Under the pieces are notes generated by a model, which searched no databases, was not told the DNA's origin, and saw only the letters and a program-made list of their open reading frames with translations. Of a stretch of DNA of 64,000 bases, positions 8,866-17,619 are shown piece by piece. Numbering within the stretch: the first letter of the stretch is position 1; every line of letters begins with the position of its first letter. Both the position numbers and the translations under genes were made by a program. This DNA comes from an uncultured Flavobacteriaceae bacterium. GTDB taxonomy: Bacteria > Bacteroidota > Bacteroidia > Flavobacteriales > Flavobacteriaceae. The DNA lies in contig CANLQD010000003.1 of NCBI GenBank assembly GCA_947493175.1, forward strand, positions 620,001 to 684,000. The letters are read 5' to 3'.

Positions 8866-8901
8866 TTTGGCGCAACCTACACATCGGTTCTTGTACCTTT
8901 G
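8866..8901 (+). promoter_or_regulatory. Candidate Bacteroidetes sigma-ABfr-type promoter for the UDG/amidohydrolase operon
   Basis: TTTG at 8866-8869 and TACCTTTG at 8894-8901 match the Bacteroidetes consensus (-33 TTTG, -7 TAnnTTTG). Their starts are 28 bases apart, close to the expected distance. The predicted transcript start lies near 8908, leaving a leader of about 118 bases before the ATG at 9026. Confidence 0.4.
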
Positions 8902-9025
8902 TCAAAATAGCCCTACTATTATTGTTGTGGAGTTAGGGTGTCAACACCAGACCTGAAATACAGCATTCTTAGCTTCCACTAAACGCTTCCCCCTTTGATT
9001 GATACGTCAGTTCAAAAACCGCAAT

Positions 9026-10837
9026 ATGGCACATCAAGAATACTGGGAAAGAAGAGGGTTTCCCTGGGAGCACGATCCAGGTCCGCCAAAGAACATGAGT
9101 TGGGCCAGGCTTTTTTCAGAAACACCCAACTACCGAGCCCTTGCAGAAGCATATATGGGAAGGGGCAAGTTCCGATGGCATTTCGGCCCCATGTACTATC
9201 GTGGTCGGTTGAAAAAAAACAACGTGCGTGTACTGGTCATCGGGCAAGAAGGGGCCATGGACGAAAGCCTTGCCCATCGTGCGTTTGTAGGAAGTAGTGG
9301 CGGACGTATGCAACACCTGCTCGATTACATCGGTATCGATTACAGTTACCTTTTCCTGAACACCTTTGTATATCCCATTAACGGGCAGTATTCCGAACGA
9401 AAAATCAAGGTGCTGGCACAGCACGAGGCTTCTCCCATTCTACGGCAACGGTGCGAGATCCTTGAATATGTGCGGGAGAAAAATGACCTGCGTTTGATTA
9501 TTGCGGTGGGCACTGCCGCTAAGGAAACCGTTTGCACCTGGATTACCCAACTGGGAGGGCAATGTCCGGACGGTATCGCCGACCTGAGCACTGCTGACGC
9601 CCACTTGATTTCTCCCAAGGCCCAGGCTATCGGTATCATTCATCCCGGAGCGCTACATCAGGCCGATATGAAAGTGAAGGTGCAGGAAGATTATAAAAGG
9701 GCCATGAACCAAATAGCGGAATGGGTGGCCCAAGATGCAGACTGGCTACCGACCGACCCGGGTATGCAACGTGATTTTTCGGTTCCTTTCGAAATTCTTA
9801 AAAAGCCGATTCCCTTTCGCGACTTGCCCGTGGGAATTAGCTGGCGATTGGGAAATGGCACTTCGGCAGGGAGGCGATTAGATGACCAACGTACGATTCA
9901 GCTCTCGGCGGCCATACCGCGAGGGGAACGGCACGACACCTTCTATCGTGGATTGGCCCAAGGCAGCCCGGAAGGCTACCAGGAGGAGATAGGAGACGTA
10001 CCTTACGAACCGCCAGTCTTCGATTACGAGGCCTATGATATGGGTCCGCCAGAGGCCTTTCTCAAATTGATCATGGGCGGATACCCCGGAAAGGAATGGC
10101 CCGATTTTCAATCGCTGGGGGTTACCGCACATCCTTCCTTGGGCGGCATGCCCCTATTTCGTGGGCGGCCCGACAAAACAACACTCCTGGTATTGGCCGA
10201 CCCACAATCGGTAGACGACCTGTTCTGCATGCGAGCACTCTGCGGAAATAGCGGACAACATTTTCAGGCATTTTTGCAGGCAGCCGGAATCAGCACCCGC
10301 TACTGTATTCTCAGAAGCCTTCCTGTAGATGTTACCGGACTATCGTTGCGGCATCGGATGCGATTGGTACGACAGCCACAAGTACAGAAAATGTACCGGG
10401 CCCTTTTGGACAAAGTGTTGGATTACGACGATGCTTCCGCCATTTTATTGATGGGACCTTTGGCCCAAGAACATTGGCGATTGGCGGGCATCGACACGGA
10501 ACTTCCTGTGGTGTCATTAAAAAACCGCTCACAACGTCAATGGCTACCAAGTTGGAAAGAAGCATTGCGTCAGTTATCCACCATCAATTATCCGAAAGAA
10601 GCTACCGCTAGTTTTGCCTATGACGGCCACCGCTCCCAAATTCCCAGACACGACCTTCCTTATGGCTTTTTGCGATGGCAAGGCACTAGTGGCAATCGCG
10701 TGAAAAGGGCCAAAAAAGAGAACGGCGAATGGTCGCCCTATTACTACAAGTGGTTTGCTCCCGGCTGGGTATTCAAAAGCAAGCCGCGAAGTTTGTCCGA
10801 AGAAGAAAAGCAATTAGTAACCCAATTACCCGATTAA
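9026..10837 (+). CDS. Tandem uracil-DNA-glycosylase-fold protein
   Basis: This 603-residue protein (ATG at 9026 preferred over an upstream TTG at 8999) contains two copies of a UDG-superfamily domain. The first has V-L-V-I-G-Q-E-G-A-M-D-E near residues 69-80, then R-A-F-V-G-S-S-G-G-R-M-Q-H-L-L, the family 4/5-type motif 1 (G-E-x-P-G...P-F-V-G-x-x-G). It also has I-I-H-P-G-A-L-H, resembling motif 2. The second has L-V-L-A-D-P-Q-S-V-D-D...A-L-C-G-N-S-G-Q-H-F-Q-A-F-L, but I see no HPx motif, so it may be inactive. UDGs remove uracil or damaged bases from DNA; both active-site carboxylates and substrate are uncertain here. The stop is 2 bases before the amidohydrolase-S41 gene, so the products likely act together. 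Confidence 0.65.
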   Translation: MAHQEYWERRGFPWEHDPGPPKNMSWARLFSETPNYRALAEAYMGRGKFRWHFGPMYYRGRLKKNNVRVLVIGQEGAMDESLAHRAFVGSSGGRMQHLLDYIGIDYSYLFLNTFVYPINGQYSERKIKVLAQHEASPILRQRCEILEYVREKNDLRLIIAVGTAAKETVCTWITQLGGQCPDGIADLSTADAHLISPKAQAIGIIHPGALHQADMKVKVQEDYKRAMNQIAEWVAQDADWLPTDPGMQRDFSVPFEILKKPIPFRDLPVGISWRLGNGTSAGRRLDDQRTIQLSAAIPRGERHDTFYRGLAQGSPEGYQEEIGDVPYEPPVFDYEAYDMGPPEAFLKLIMGGYPGKEWPDFQSLGVTAHPSLGGMPLFRGRPDKTTLLVLADPQSVDDLFCMRALCGNSGQHFQAFLQAAGISTRYCILRSLPVDVTGLSLRHRMRLVRQPQVQKMYRALLDKVLDYDDASAILLMGPLAQEHWRLAGIDTELPVVSLKNRSQRQWLPSWKEALRQLSTINYPKEATASFAYDGHRSQIPRHDLPYGFLRWQGTSGNRVKRAKKENGEWSPYYYKWFAPGWVFKSKPRSLSEEEKQLVTQLPD

Positions 10838-10839
10838 CC

Positions 10840-13800
10840 ATGCCAACAAAAATTCAACTAGGTCCCGACGCACGTTATGCCGTGCGCGGCAAGATTGTAA
10901 CGTTCAATGATCATTCGGATATTTTGGACGATGGCGTCCTGTACATCCATGGGAACACCATCGTTGATGTGAAGCCCTATAAAGATGACGCGCCGGACAG
11001 CTTCAACAAATCCGATGCTATTTCTTGCGGCGGTACCCTGTACCCGGGAATGATCGAACTGCACAACCACCTCAGCTATAATATTATTCCTTTGTGGGAT
11101 ATTCCCAAGGCCTATGGCCATCGGGGCCAATGGGGCAAGGGAAATCTGTATCGAAAGACCGTAACCGGGCCTTTGAAAGTACTGGGGCATATTGATGGTT
11201 ACTTACAAGCCATCGTGCGATATGTAGAATGCAGGTTGCTTTTTTCGGGGATTACCGCCTCGCAAGGAATTACCTTGGCCAGTCATGGGGGCATTACCAA
11301 ACTCTACAAAGGTCTCATTCGCAATGTGGAACGTACCGTTGACGAAGACCTGCCCTCGGCAAAAACCAAAATAGCCGATATCGACGATGCCCAAAAGTTG
11401 CTCAACATTCTGGACAAAAGCAGCTGTTACCTATTGCACCTTGCCGAAGGCACCCAAGAGAAGGCCAACAAACATTTTAGGGCCTTACAGTTACCTAATT
11501 CAATGGAATACGCCATCACCGACTCGCTAGTGGGCATCCATTCCGTTGGGCTCTTTCCCGAGGATTTCAGAATTCTAGGGCAACACCACGGAGGAATGGT
11601 ATGGTCGCCCCTATCGAACCTTTTGTTGTATGGTGTTACCGCCGATATTGCCGCTGCCCGTGAACACGGCATATTGATCGGGCTCGGATCCGACTGGACC
11701 CCAAGCGGCAGCAAGAACATGCTCGAGGAATTGAAAGTGGCCAAACTCGTAAACGACCAAAAAGGAGGTATTTTCACCGACGAGGAGCTATGCCGTATGA
11801 CGAATACCAATGCTGCACGGTTATTGAAATGGGAAGACCATTTAGGAACATTGGGCCCAGGAAAAAAAGCCGATTTTATCGTTTTATCGGGAAAGGACGA
11901 CGATGAGTACAAACGACTGATTGCCGCCCGGGAATCGACCGTCATATGGACAGTAATTGGCGGGGTGCCACGCTGTGGTCAAAAACGGTTGATGGGCAAG
12001 TTTGCAATTTCCCTTGAAAAAGTCCGCTTACGACGGGTAACGCGCTATCTCAATCTAGAGGAAACCTTCGATGACAATCCGATTCAAGTAAACCTTGCCT
12101 ATGGGAAGGCCCGACAATTATTGGAAGAAGGCATGCGCAACCTCCCTGACCTGACCAGACAGTTAGAAGACAACGGTACCCTGGGCATCTTTAACGGGGC
12201 CGCCGCCACGGATGGTAGCGGTGCTTTCTGGTTTATCGAATCGGAACACGAAGACCACGGCCATCGCCATCACATTCCGTTCGAAGGGGAAGATTCGGCA
12301 GGAACCATCTTCGAGGCAGCAACGCCCTTGTCCGAATTGATTACCGAGCGACGTTCCTTGGATAAGGCAACAGTTTTAGAGGATACCCATCATTTTAAAC
12401 GCTTGGCATTGCAACGTAACCTGCCCGAATACATTAAAACGGGGCTACCGGCCTACTATGGACAAACAATCCATTTAAGCGATGCGGTACGGGAAAAGGC
12501 GAAACCGGGCTTCGATACGGCGGCGCAGTTCAATTACGTAGTGACCTTGGCAAACTTTCGAAACACATTGGGGTATATGAACCTGAGCGATAAGATGGCT
12601 GTTATAGACGAGGCGATCAAGGTATTCGAAATGGCCTATGTGCACCTAGCGCAAAAAACCGCACTCTATGCGGCCAACCCCGTAAGGCAACTGCAAGTCA
12701 TCAAACAGGAATTGATATCGGGAGCGTACGAGGATCAGAACGAACTACATTTTCATGAATGCGTTATCCGAGTGTTCAATTCGGTACGCGACCTTCATAC
12801 CATGTATCAACTGCCCATGCCCTATAAGGATAAAGTAGCCTTTTTGCCCTTTTTCGTGGAACAGTACCATGATGTAAACGGAGCCCGATTTATTGCGTCT
12901 AAAATTTTAGGGAAATCGGAACCTCCCTTCGAGGCGGGCGTACACATAACCCACTGGAACGGCGTTTTGATCGAGAAAGCAATTTTGAACAATGCTAAAA
13001 AATATGCGGGAAGCAACGAAGAGGCACGATTCGCCCGAGGTTTGGACAGCCTTACCTTTCGCCCCTTGGCCACGATGCTGCCCCCTGAGGAAGAATGGGT
13101 CTCGGTACGCTACCTAGACCGGGATGGGCGCGCCCATAACCGGAGGTTTACCTGGTACGTGGGGTCTATTCACTCTACCCTTTGGGACCATCTGGAAAAT
13201 GAACAGGGCATCTCAAAACTCAGTTCCTGTGCCGGGTACGACTACAGTACGGAGCTATTGCACAAAACCAAGCTGCACTTTTTTGCGCCCCAGGTTGCAC
13301 GGAATGCCCTGAACGCTAGCCGCATAGAACCAAACAATCAAGAGGTATTGGACCAGGCTGAATTTTCGGCCTGCTTTAAGACCGCAAAATTGGCAGATGA
13401 TATAGGGTATATACGCATCTATACCTTCAACACAAGGCGCCCAAAAGATTTCGCCCTGTACTTTAAAAAGCTGTTAGCATCCTTTGATACCGATAAGGTG
13501 GTACTGGACATTCGCAATAACGGCGGCGGGCATATCTGGGCCTCGGAATTTGTATTACAGGCCCTTAAAAAAGACCTGATCACCCCTCAAAATGCACAGT
13601 TCGTCAACTCAGAGTTGACCGAGACCATCTGTCGTGTGCATTCTCCTTCCCCCCTCTTAAAGGAACTTGACCTGACCGATTGGAACAAAACGCTTCGGAA
13701 TATACGGCATACGGGCAATACCTATTCGGGCGGCTATCCGGTAACCCCCGTTTCAGCACTCCATGAACTTAGGGCCGATCGCGATTATCAAGCGGTCTTG

Positions 13801-14214
13801 ATCACCGATGCGCTCTGCTACAGCGCCAGTGATATTTTTGCTGCCGGCTTTCAAGATGAACATATAGGGAAAATCCTGGGCGTTCACGGGAATACCGGTG
13901 CGGGAGGTGCCAATGTATGGACGCATTCGTTGTTGCACCACCTGACCAAAGACGAGACCGGACAATCCCGTTTTTTCCAACCCTTGGAGTATGGGGCCGA
14001 CATACGGGTAGCCGTTCGCCGAACGCTGCGAAACGGTGTCAACCAAGGGGTCCCTTTGGAAGATTTGGGCATTGTACCCGATGATATCTGCCACCTTACC
14101 AAAGATGACCTGTTGTTTCAAAACCGGGATTTGTTGGCCAAGGCGGTGGATTTGGTACGGGGGTTGGAGCCGGTTTTGAAAACTAATAATACGGTAGCAG
14201 AGGTCATTGGCTAA
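10840..14214 (+). CDS. Amidohydrolase fused to S41 (C-terminal-processing) protease
   Basis: This 1124-residue protein starts at the ATG 2 bases after the UDG-fold gene. Its N-terminal 420 residues are an imidazolonepropionase-like amidohydrolase: G-M-I-E-L-H-N-H with H75-x-H77, G-I-H-S, G-L-G-S-D-W-T-P, and the closing N-A-A-R-L-L...G-K-K-A-D-F-I-V-L. After a helical middle comes an S41/TSPc domain: V-V-L-D-I-R-N-N-G-G-G-H substrate loop and D-A-L-C-Y-S-A-S-D-I-F with the likely nucleophilic serine. No signal peptide or PDZ domain is obvious, so it is probably cytoplasmic, unlike most S41 proteases. Amidohydrolases open cyclic amides or deaminate bases, and S41 enzymes cut protein C-termini. 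The fusion is unusual. The substrate is unknown. Confidence 0.75.
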   Translation: MPTKIQLGPDARYAVRGKIVTFNDHSDILDDGVLYIHGNTIVDVKPYKDDAPDSFNKSDAISCGGTLYPGMIELHNHLSYNIIPLWDIPKAYGHRGQWGKGNLYRKTVTGPLKVLGHIDGYLQAIVRYVECRLLFSGITASQGITLASHGGITKLYKGLIRNVERTVDEDLPSAKTKIADIDDAQKLLNILDKSSCYLLHLAEGTQEKANKHFRALQLPNSMEYAITDSLVGIHSVGLFPEDFRILGQHHGGMVWSPLSNLLLYGVTADIAAAREHGILIGLGSDWTPSGSKNMLEELKVAKLVNDQKGGIFTDEELCRMTNTNAARLLKWEDHLGTLGPGKKADFIVLSGKDDDEYKRLIAARESTVIWTVIGGVPRCGQKRLMGKFAISLEKVRLRRVTRYLNLEETFDDNPIQVNLAYGKARQLLEEGMRNLPDLTRQLEDNGTLGIFNGAAATDGSGAFWFIESEHEDHGHRHHIPFEGEDSAGTIFEAATPLSELITERRSLDKATVLEDTHHFKRLALQRNLPEYIKTGLPAYYGQTIHLSDAVREKAKPGFDTAAQFNYVVTLANFRNTLGYMNLSDKMAVIDEAIKVFEMAYVHLAQKTALYAANPVRQLQVIKQELISGAYEDQNELHFHECVIRVFNSVRDLHTMYQLPMPYKDKVAFLPFFVEQYHDVNGARFIASKILGKSEPPFEAGVHITHWNGVLIEKAILNNAKKYAGSNEEARFARGLDSLTFRPLATMLPPEEEWVSVRYLDRDGRAHNRRFTWYVGSIHSTLWDHLENEQGISKLSSCAGYDYSTELLHKTKLHFFAPQVARNALNASRIEPNNQEVLDQAEFSACFKTAKLADDIGYIRIYTFNTRRPKDFALYFKKLLASFDTDKVVLDIRNNGGGHIWASEFVLQALKKDLITPQNAQFVNSELTETICRVHSPSPLLKELDLTDWNKTLRNIRHTGNTYSGGYPVTPVSALHELRADRDYQAVLITDALCYSASDIFAAGFQDEHIGKILGVHGNTGAGGANVWTHSLLHHLTKDETGQSRFFQPLEYGADIRVAVRRTLRNGVNQGVPLEDLGIVPDDICHLTKDDLLFQNRDLLAKAVDLVRGLEPVLKTNNTVAEVIG

Positions 14215-14382
14215 GGGTACGTCATTTCGTAGGTAAAAACGATTATAGCTACTGGGAACACATACGAGTTTACGTAAAAGTATTGGACCTTTACTGGATC
14301 AAACTATTGAATAGAGGTATTACATACAACCTTTATGAGTCTGAACGTCGAAAAAGGTTATACAAAATGGTACGATAAAAAT

Positions 14383-17256
14383 TCATAAGAGCTCCATGTA
14401 AAAGGCCTTGGTGTTTTCCTTAAAGTACCAGCTTCTTTTTTCTGGTTTCGTATTATTTCTTAAATCAAACTCCAATATAGGGTTCACATGATAGTTTAGA
14501 TTTTTCAAAGAATAAAACAGCGAAAAATACCTGTTATTGATATCCGCAATAATATCGCCCAAGTCGACTCCCTTTATTTCTATTTTTTTTAATTCAATTT
14601 CCCTTGATTCCTTCTCAGTTTGAGCACGCCATTTAAATCCATTCAAACTACTGTCTATACTGGGGTTTGTAACTTTATCTTTTAGCGTGAGACCAAGACG
14701 TTTCACAAATTTCGAGTCGGTTTTATGTGTCGTAATAGATTCTGGCATCTCGCTCATTGAAGATTTGGTTTGTTCCAAGTACTCCAGATAATATAATTGA
14801 AAAAGGTATTGATAGGTACCATCGGATTTGCGATATTCCTTCATTGGCACCATATGCTCTGCATATATTGAACTGCGAAAAGTAAGTTTCGTCTTCCTTC
14901 GTATTCTGCCTTGGCTAAGAACCGAAATGGTAATGGGAATGAGCCTCTTGTAATTAATCTCGTCAGCGATGGACATGGTATACTTTTTAACTCCTTTTGT
15001 CAAAGAGGCAAACGCCCTGAATTTAAAAAAATAAAAAGGAGCGACCACTGCTAAAATTCCGGCAAAACTACCGATGACCAACGAAGGTACTTTACCGACT
15101 GTCCACCGGGAAACCCCCTTCCTAGCTAATAAATTTACAACACGGTCTACTCCTGGAGCATATAGGTTATTGTACAGATCTTTGGAAAAACGATACGACT
15201 TTTTGTAAAAGGCAAGTTCCAATAAAACTCTGGTAAGCCGCGACTCGGTCGAATTTAATGTATCGCTTCTTAAAATTGGACACTCATTCGGGCCTCTAAA
15301 ACCCTTTTTTTCATCGGCTTCGCTAAGTGACAACAGGGTACTTAATCTACCATATTCAAAGGCGTATTTTCTGGACTCCAAAGAGGCAAACCCGGCAAAT
15401 GCCGCTACCTCACTCCCGGGTAACTTAACCGTGTATAACACCTCAGGGGCGACGGGCAATATAGACAGTTGTTCTGCCCTTTCGTTTTTACCAACTGTTT
15501 TTAACGAAAAATCGGCCATCATACGAAATACGGTCTGTGCAAATACATTGTTTCGTTCTGCTCTGATACCTTCTTCGGAAACCTCCTCGTTCAACAAATC
15601 AAATATCTGATCAATAGATAAACTGTTTTTAGCAATAGCGCTGTGAATTTTTTCTAAAACGATTCTAGATAGCTGAATAGGCGGTTTTCCCAGCATGAGA
15701 CAATTTCGTATCAATTCATTCTGAAAATATACCAAAACATCCCTTGTGCCGATAGATATTAGTTCTTTCTGTAAGTTTTTATGGATCTTATCAAAGGCGG
15801 TTTTTACTAAGGGGACGGTTAAATTTCTAAAGGTGCTGGTACCGATAAAATCGAATAGTTCGTCTCTAAACAGTAAATTCTCGCGCATGTCGTCGATACG
15901 ATGCTCTTCTTTTATGCTTCCTTGATTGGCAAGTACACCCACGGTACCGGTAATATTATCGAACAATTTGGCAGCTTCTTTTTTAAACTTTGTATTGCGA
16001 TTCTTTGTAACTACCGAAGCAAACGAGTTTACATTGAACGAATGATGCTTTTCTTCCCTGACGGCGGGATCTACGAACAGAATTAAGCGATCAAAATCTT
16101 CATCGTGATTCCCAAAATCCTGAAAGCTGCCTATCCGAAACGCTTCGCGAATAGGTTCGTTATTAAAAGTACCCCCATCGATATAAGGGAAATTAAAAGA
16201 ATCGTAGTCAACATAATTGTCGCCCGCCTCGTTGAAAAAGCTCTTTTTCCTCAACTTGTTTTGGGGAATACCCGCCAACTCATCCTGGATTTCACCAAAC
16301 ACTTTGGGCCATGCATTATTGGGAAATTCTTCTTTATAACGCTTAAGCAAAACTGGTTCAAAGGCTACGGGAAAAGCTCCACATGCCAAGGCCGTTGCGG
16401 TAACTACAGCCCATGCTTTTTTCCCATCGATATGTAAATCCATTTTATGGTCCTCACCCGATTTTGACAGTTTAAACCAACTGGCATCGCTGGCCTTTGT
16501 TTTTTGGATTTTTTCGTTGAAAACAAAGTCGATAACGCGCAGTTCGGTATGATTTTGTGACCCGATAGATTTGAGAACATTTTCCTGTAAGCGTCGTGGT
16601 GGCGGATCTTGGTCTACCTGAAGTTCTATAGGTAGCATATTGGTTAGAGAGCAAGCTAAAATTACCCTGTCAGGGTCAAGCAATTGCCTGTTTTCCAAGT
16701 CCCAGTTGTCTTTGAAATCGGACACAACGTATGCCTTGGCCAATTGTACTAAAAGGCTGCGGTCCAAAAGACTAAACGATGCATGAGGATTTATAGCATA
16801 CTTTCTCTTGACCTTATCACCAAAAAGCTTTGTACTGTTCAGTTGCTCGACCCATATCTGCCTTTGCACTTTTTGTGCGAGTTGCAAGGCTACCAGTTGA
16901 TTCCTAACCTTCAGGGATTCTGTTAACTTACTGACATCCCCATTGTAATAGTCATCAACAATTTCTTTTAAAAGGGAATCATAGGAAACCTTCGATTTAG
17001 ATTCGGCTATCTCCCCATTGAAAATTTCCATCATCTTTTTATAATCGATAAGTGATTTCAACAAGATAACCAAGGCGATAGCGCCAGCGCTGGCACCGCT
17101 CATGCCATCGATTACCACATCAGTGTATTTTACACCTTTTTTGTCGTGACCAAAGAGGAGCAATAGTTTAATGGCTTCGGTCAAAGAAGCACCGGAAAAG
17201 GAGCCCAAGGAGACCCCACCGCCCATGGCGAGGCAGATTTTTAGTTTTTTTGGCAT
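14383..17256 (-). CDS. Large patatin-like phospholipase with membrane segment
   Basis: This 957-residue protein has the complete patatin signature. G12-G-G-V-S-L-G18 is the oxyanion hole, G54-A-S-A-G58 holds nucleophile S56, and D360-G-G completes the Ser-Asp dyad. The substrate is expected to be membrane phospholipid acyl esters. The C-terminal 550 residues are not recognised. They include one clear hydrophobic segment (V-I-G-S-F-A-G-I-L-A-V-V-A-P-F-Y-F-F, about 705-725) that could anchor it. It is about twice the length of simple patatins and convergent with the amidohydrolase-S41 gene. A -7-like sequence (caaaacta at 17306-17313, i.e. TAGTTTTG on the coding strand) lies 50 bases upstream without a well-spaced -33. 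Confidence 0.85.
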   Translation of the reverse strand: MPKKLKICLAMGGGVSLGSFSGASLTEAIKLLLLFGHDKKGVKYTDVVIDGMSGASAGAIALVILLKSLIDYKKMMEIFNGEIAESKSKVSYDSLLKEIVDDYYNGDVSKLTESLKVRNQLVALQLAQKVQRQIWVEQLNSTKLFGDKVKRKYAINPHASFSLLDRSLLVQLAKAYVVSDFKDNWDLENRQLLDPDRVILACSLTNMLPIELQVDQDPPPRRLQENVLKSIGSQNHTELRVIDFVFNEKIQKTKASDASWFKLSKSGEDHKMDLHIDGKKAWAVVTATALACGAFPVAFEPVLLKRYKEEFPNNAWPKVFGEIQDELAGIPQNKLRKKSFFNEAGDNYVDYDSFNFPYIDGGTFNNEPIREAFRIGSFQDFGNHDEDFDRLILFVDPAVREEKHHSFNVNSFASVVTKNRNTKFKKEAAKLFDNITGTVGVLANQGSIKEEHRIDDMRENLLFRDELFDFIGTSTFRNLTVPLVKTAFDKIHKNLQKELISIGTRDVLVYFQNELIRNCLMLGKPPIQLSRIVLEKIHSAIAKNSLSIDQIFDLLNEEVSEEGIRAERNNVFAQTVFRMMADFSLKTVGKNERAEQLSILPVAPEVLYTVKLPGSEVAAFAGFASLESRKYAFEYGRLSTLLSLSEADEKKGFRGPNECPILRSDTLNSTESRLTRVLLELAFYKKSYRFSKDLYNNLYAPGVDRVVNLLARKGVSRWTVGKVPSLVIGSFAGILAVVAPFYFFKFRAFASLTKGVKKYTMSIADEINYKRLIPITISVLSQGRIRRKTKLTFRSSIYAEHMVPMKEYRKSDGTYQYLFQLYYLEYLEQTKSSMSEMPESITTHKTDSKFVKRLGLTLKDKVTNPSIDSSLNGFKWRAQTEKESREIELKKIEIKGVDLGDIIADINNRYFSLFYSLKNLNYHVNPILEFDLRNNTKPEKRSWYFKENTKAFYMELL

Positions 17257-17619
17257 GGTATCACACTCTTTGGTTGGTTATTGTATTGTTCGGGACAAAA
17301 ACGAACAAAACTACTTTTACAATGTAGCAAAATTTAGTCTGTCGAGCATAAATCAAACTAAAAAAGAACGAATTACCTTTCAAAAAACTAAACTTAAGTC
17401 CTAAATCTATGTCTGTTTAGATCCTTGAGTAAAAAACCATGGTCTAAAAGATACATTCTTACAAACCAGAAGCATAATTTAACTCGATATGATGAACTAA
17501 AGGCTTCACTAATTCATAAAGCAGTGAATGAAATTCCATGTTCAATTTCCGTATAAGCTAAGGAACAAATGAATCTAGTCTACCATTTCAAAACCTATTT
17601 TACCAAGAATTTTCGAAAA
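17257..17619. other. Intergenic region
   Basis: This AT-rich gap of 363 bases has no coding frame or strong hairpin. The left part should hold the promoter of the patatin gene. The right part follows the stop of the NTPase gene. Confidence 0.4.

Noticed and set aside
11427-11945. 172-residue minus-strand frame inside the amidohydrolase gene
   Set aside because: It is antisense to conserved catalytic motifs of the real gene and is a by-product of its codon bias.
13753-14121. 122-residue minus-strand frame inside the S41 domain
   Set aside because: It is antisense to the conserved S41 region, without recognisable motif or upstream signal.
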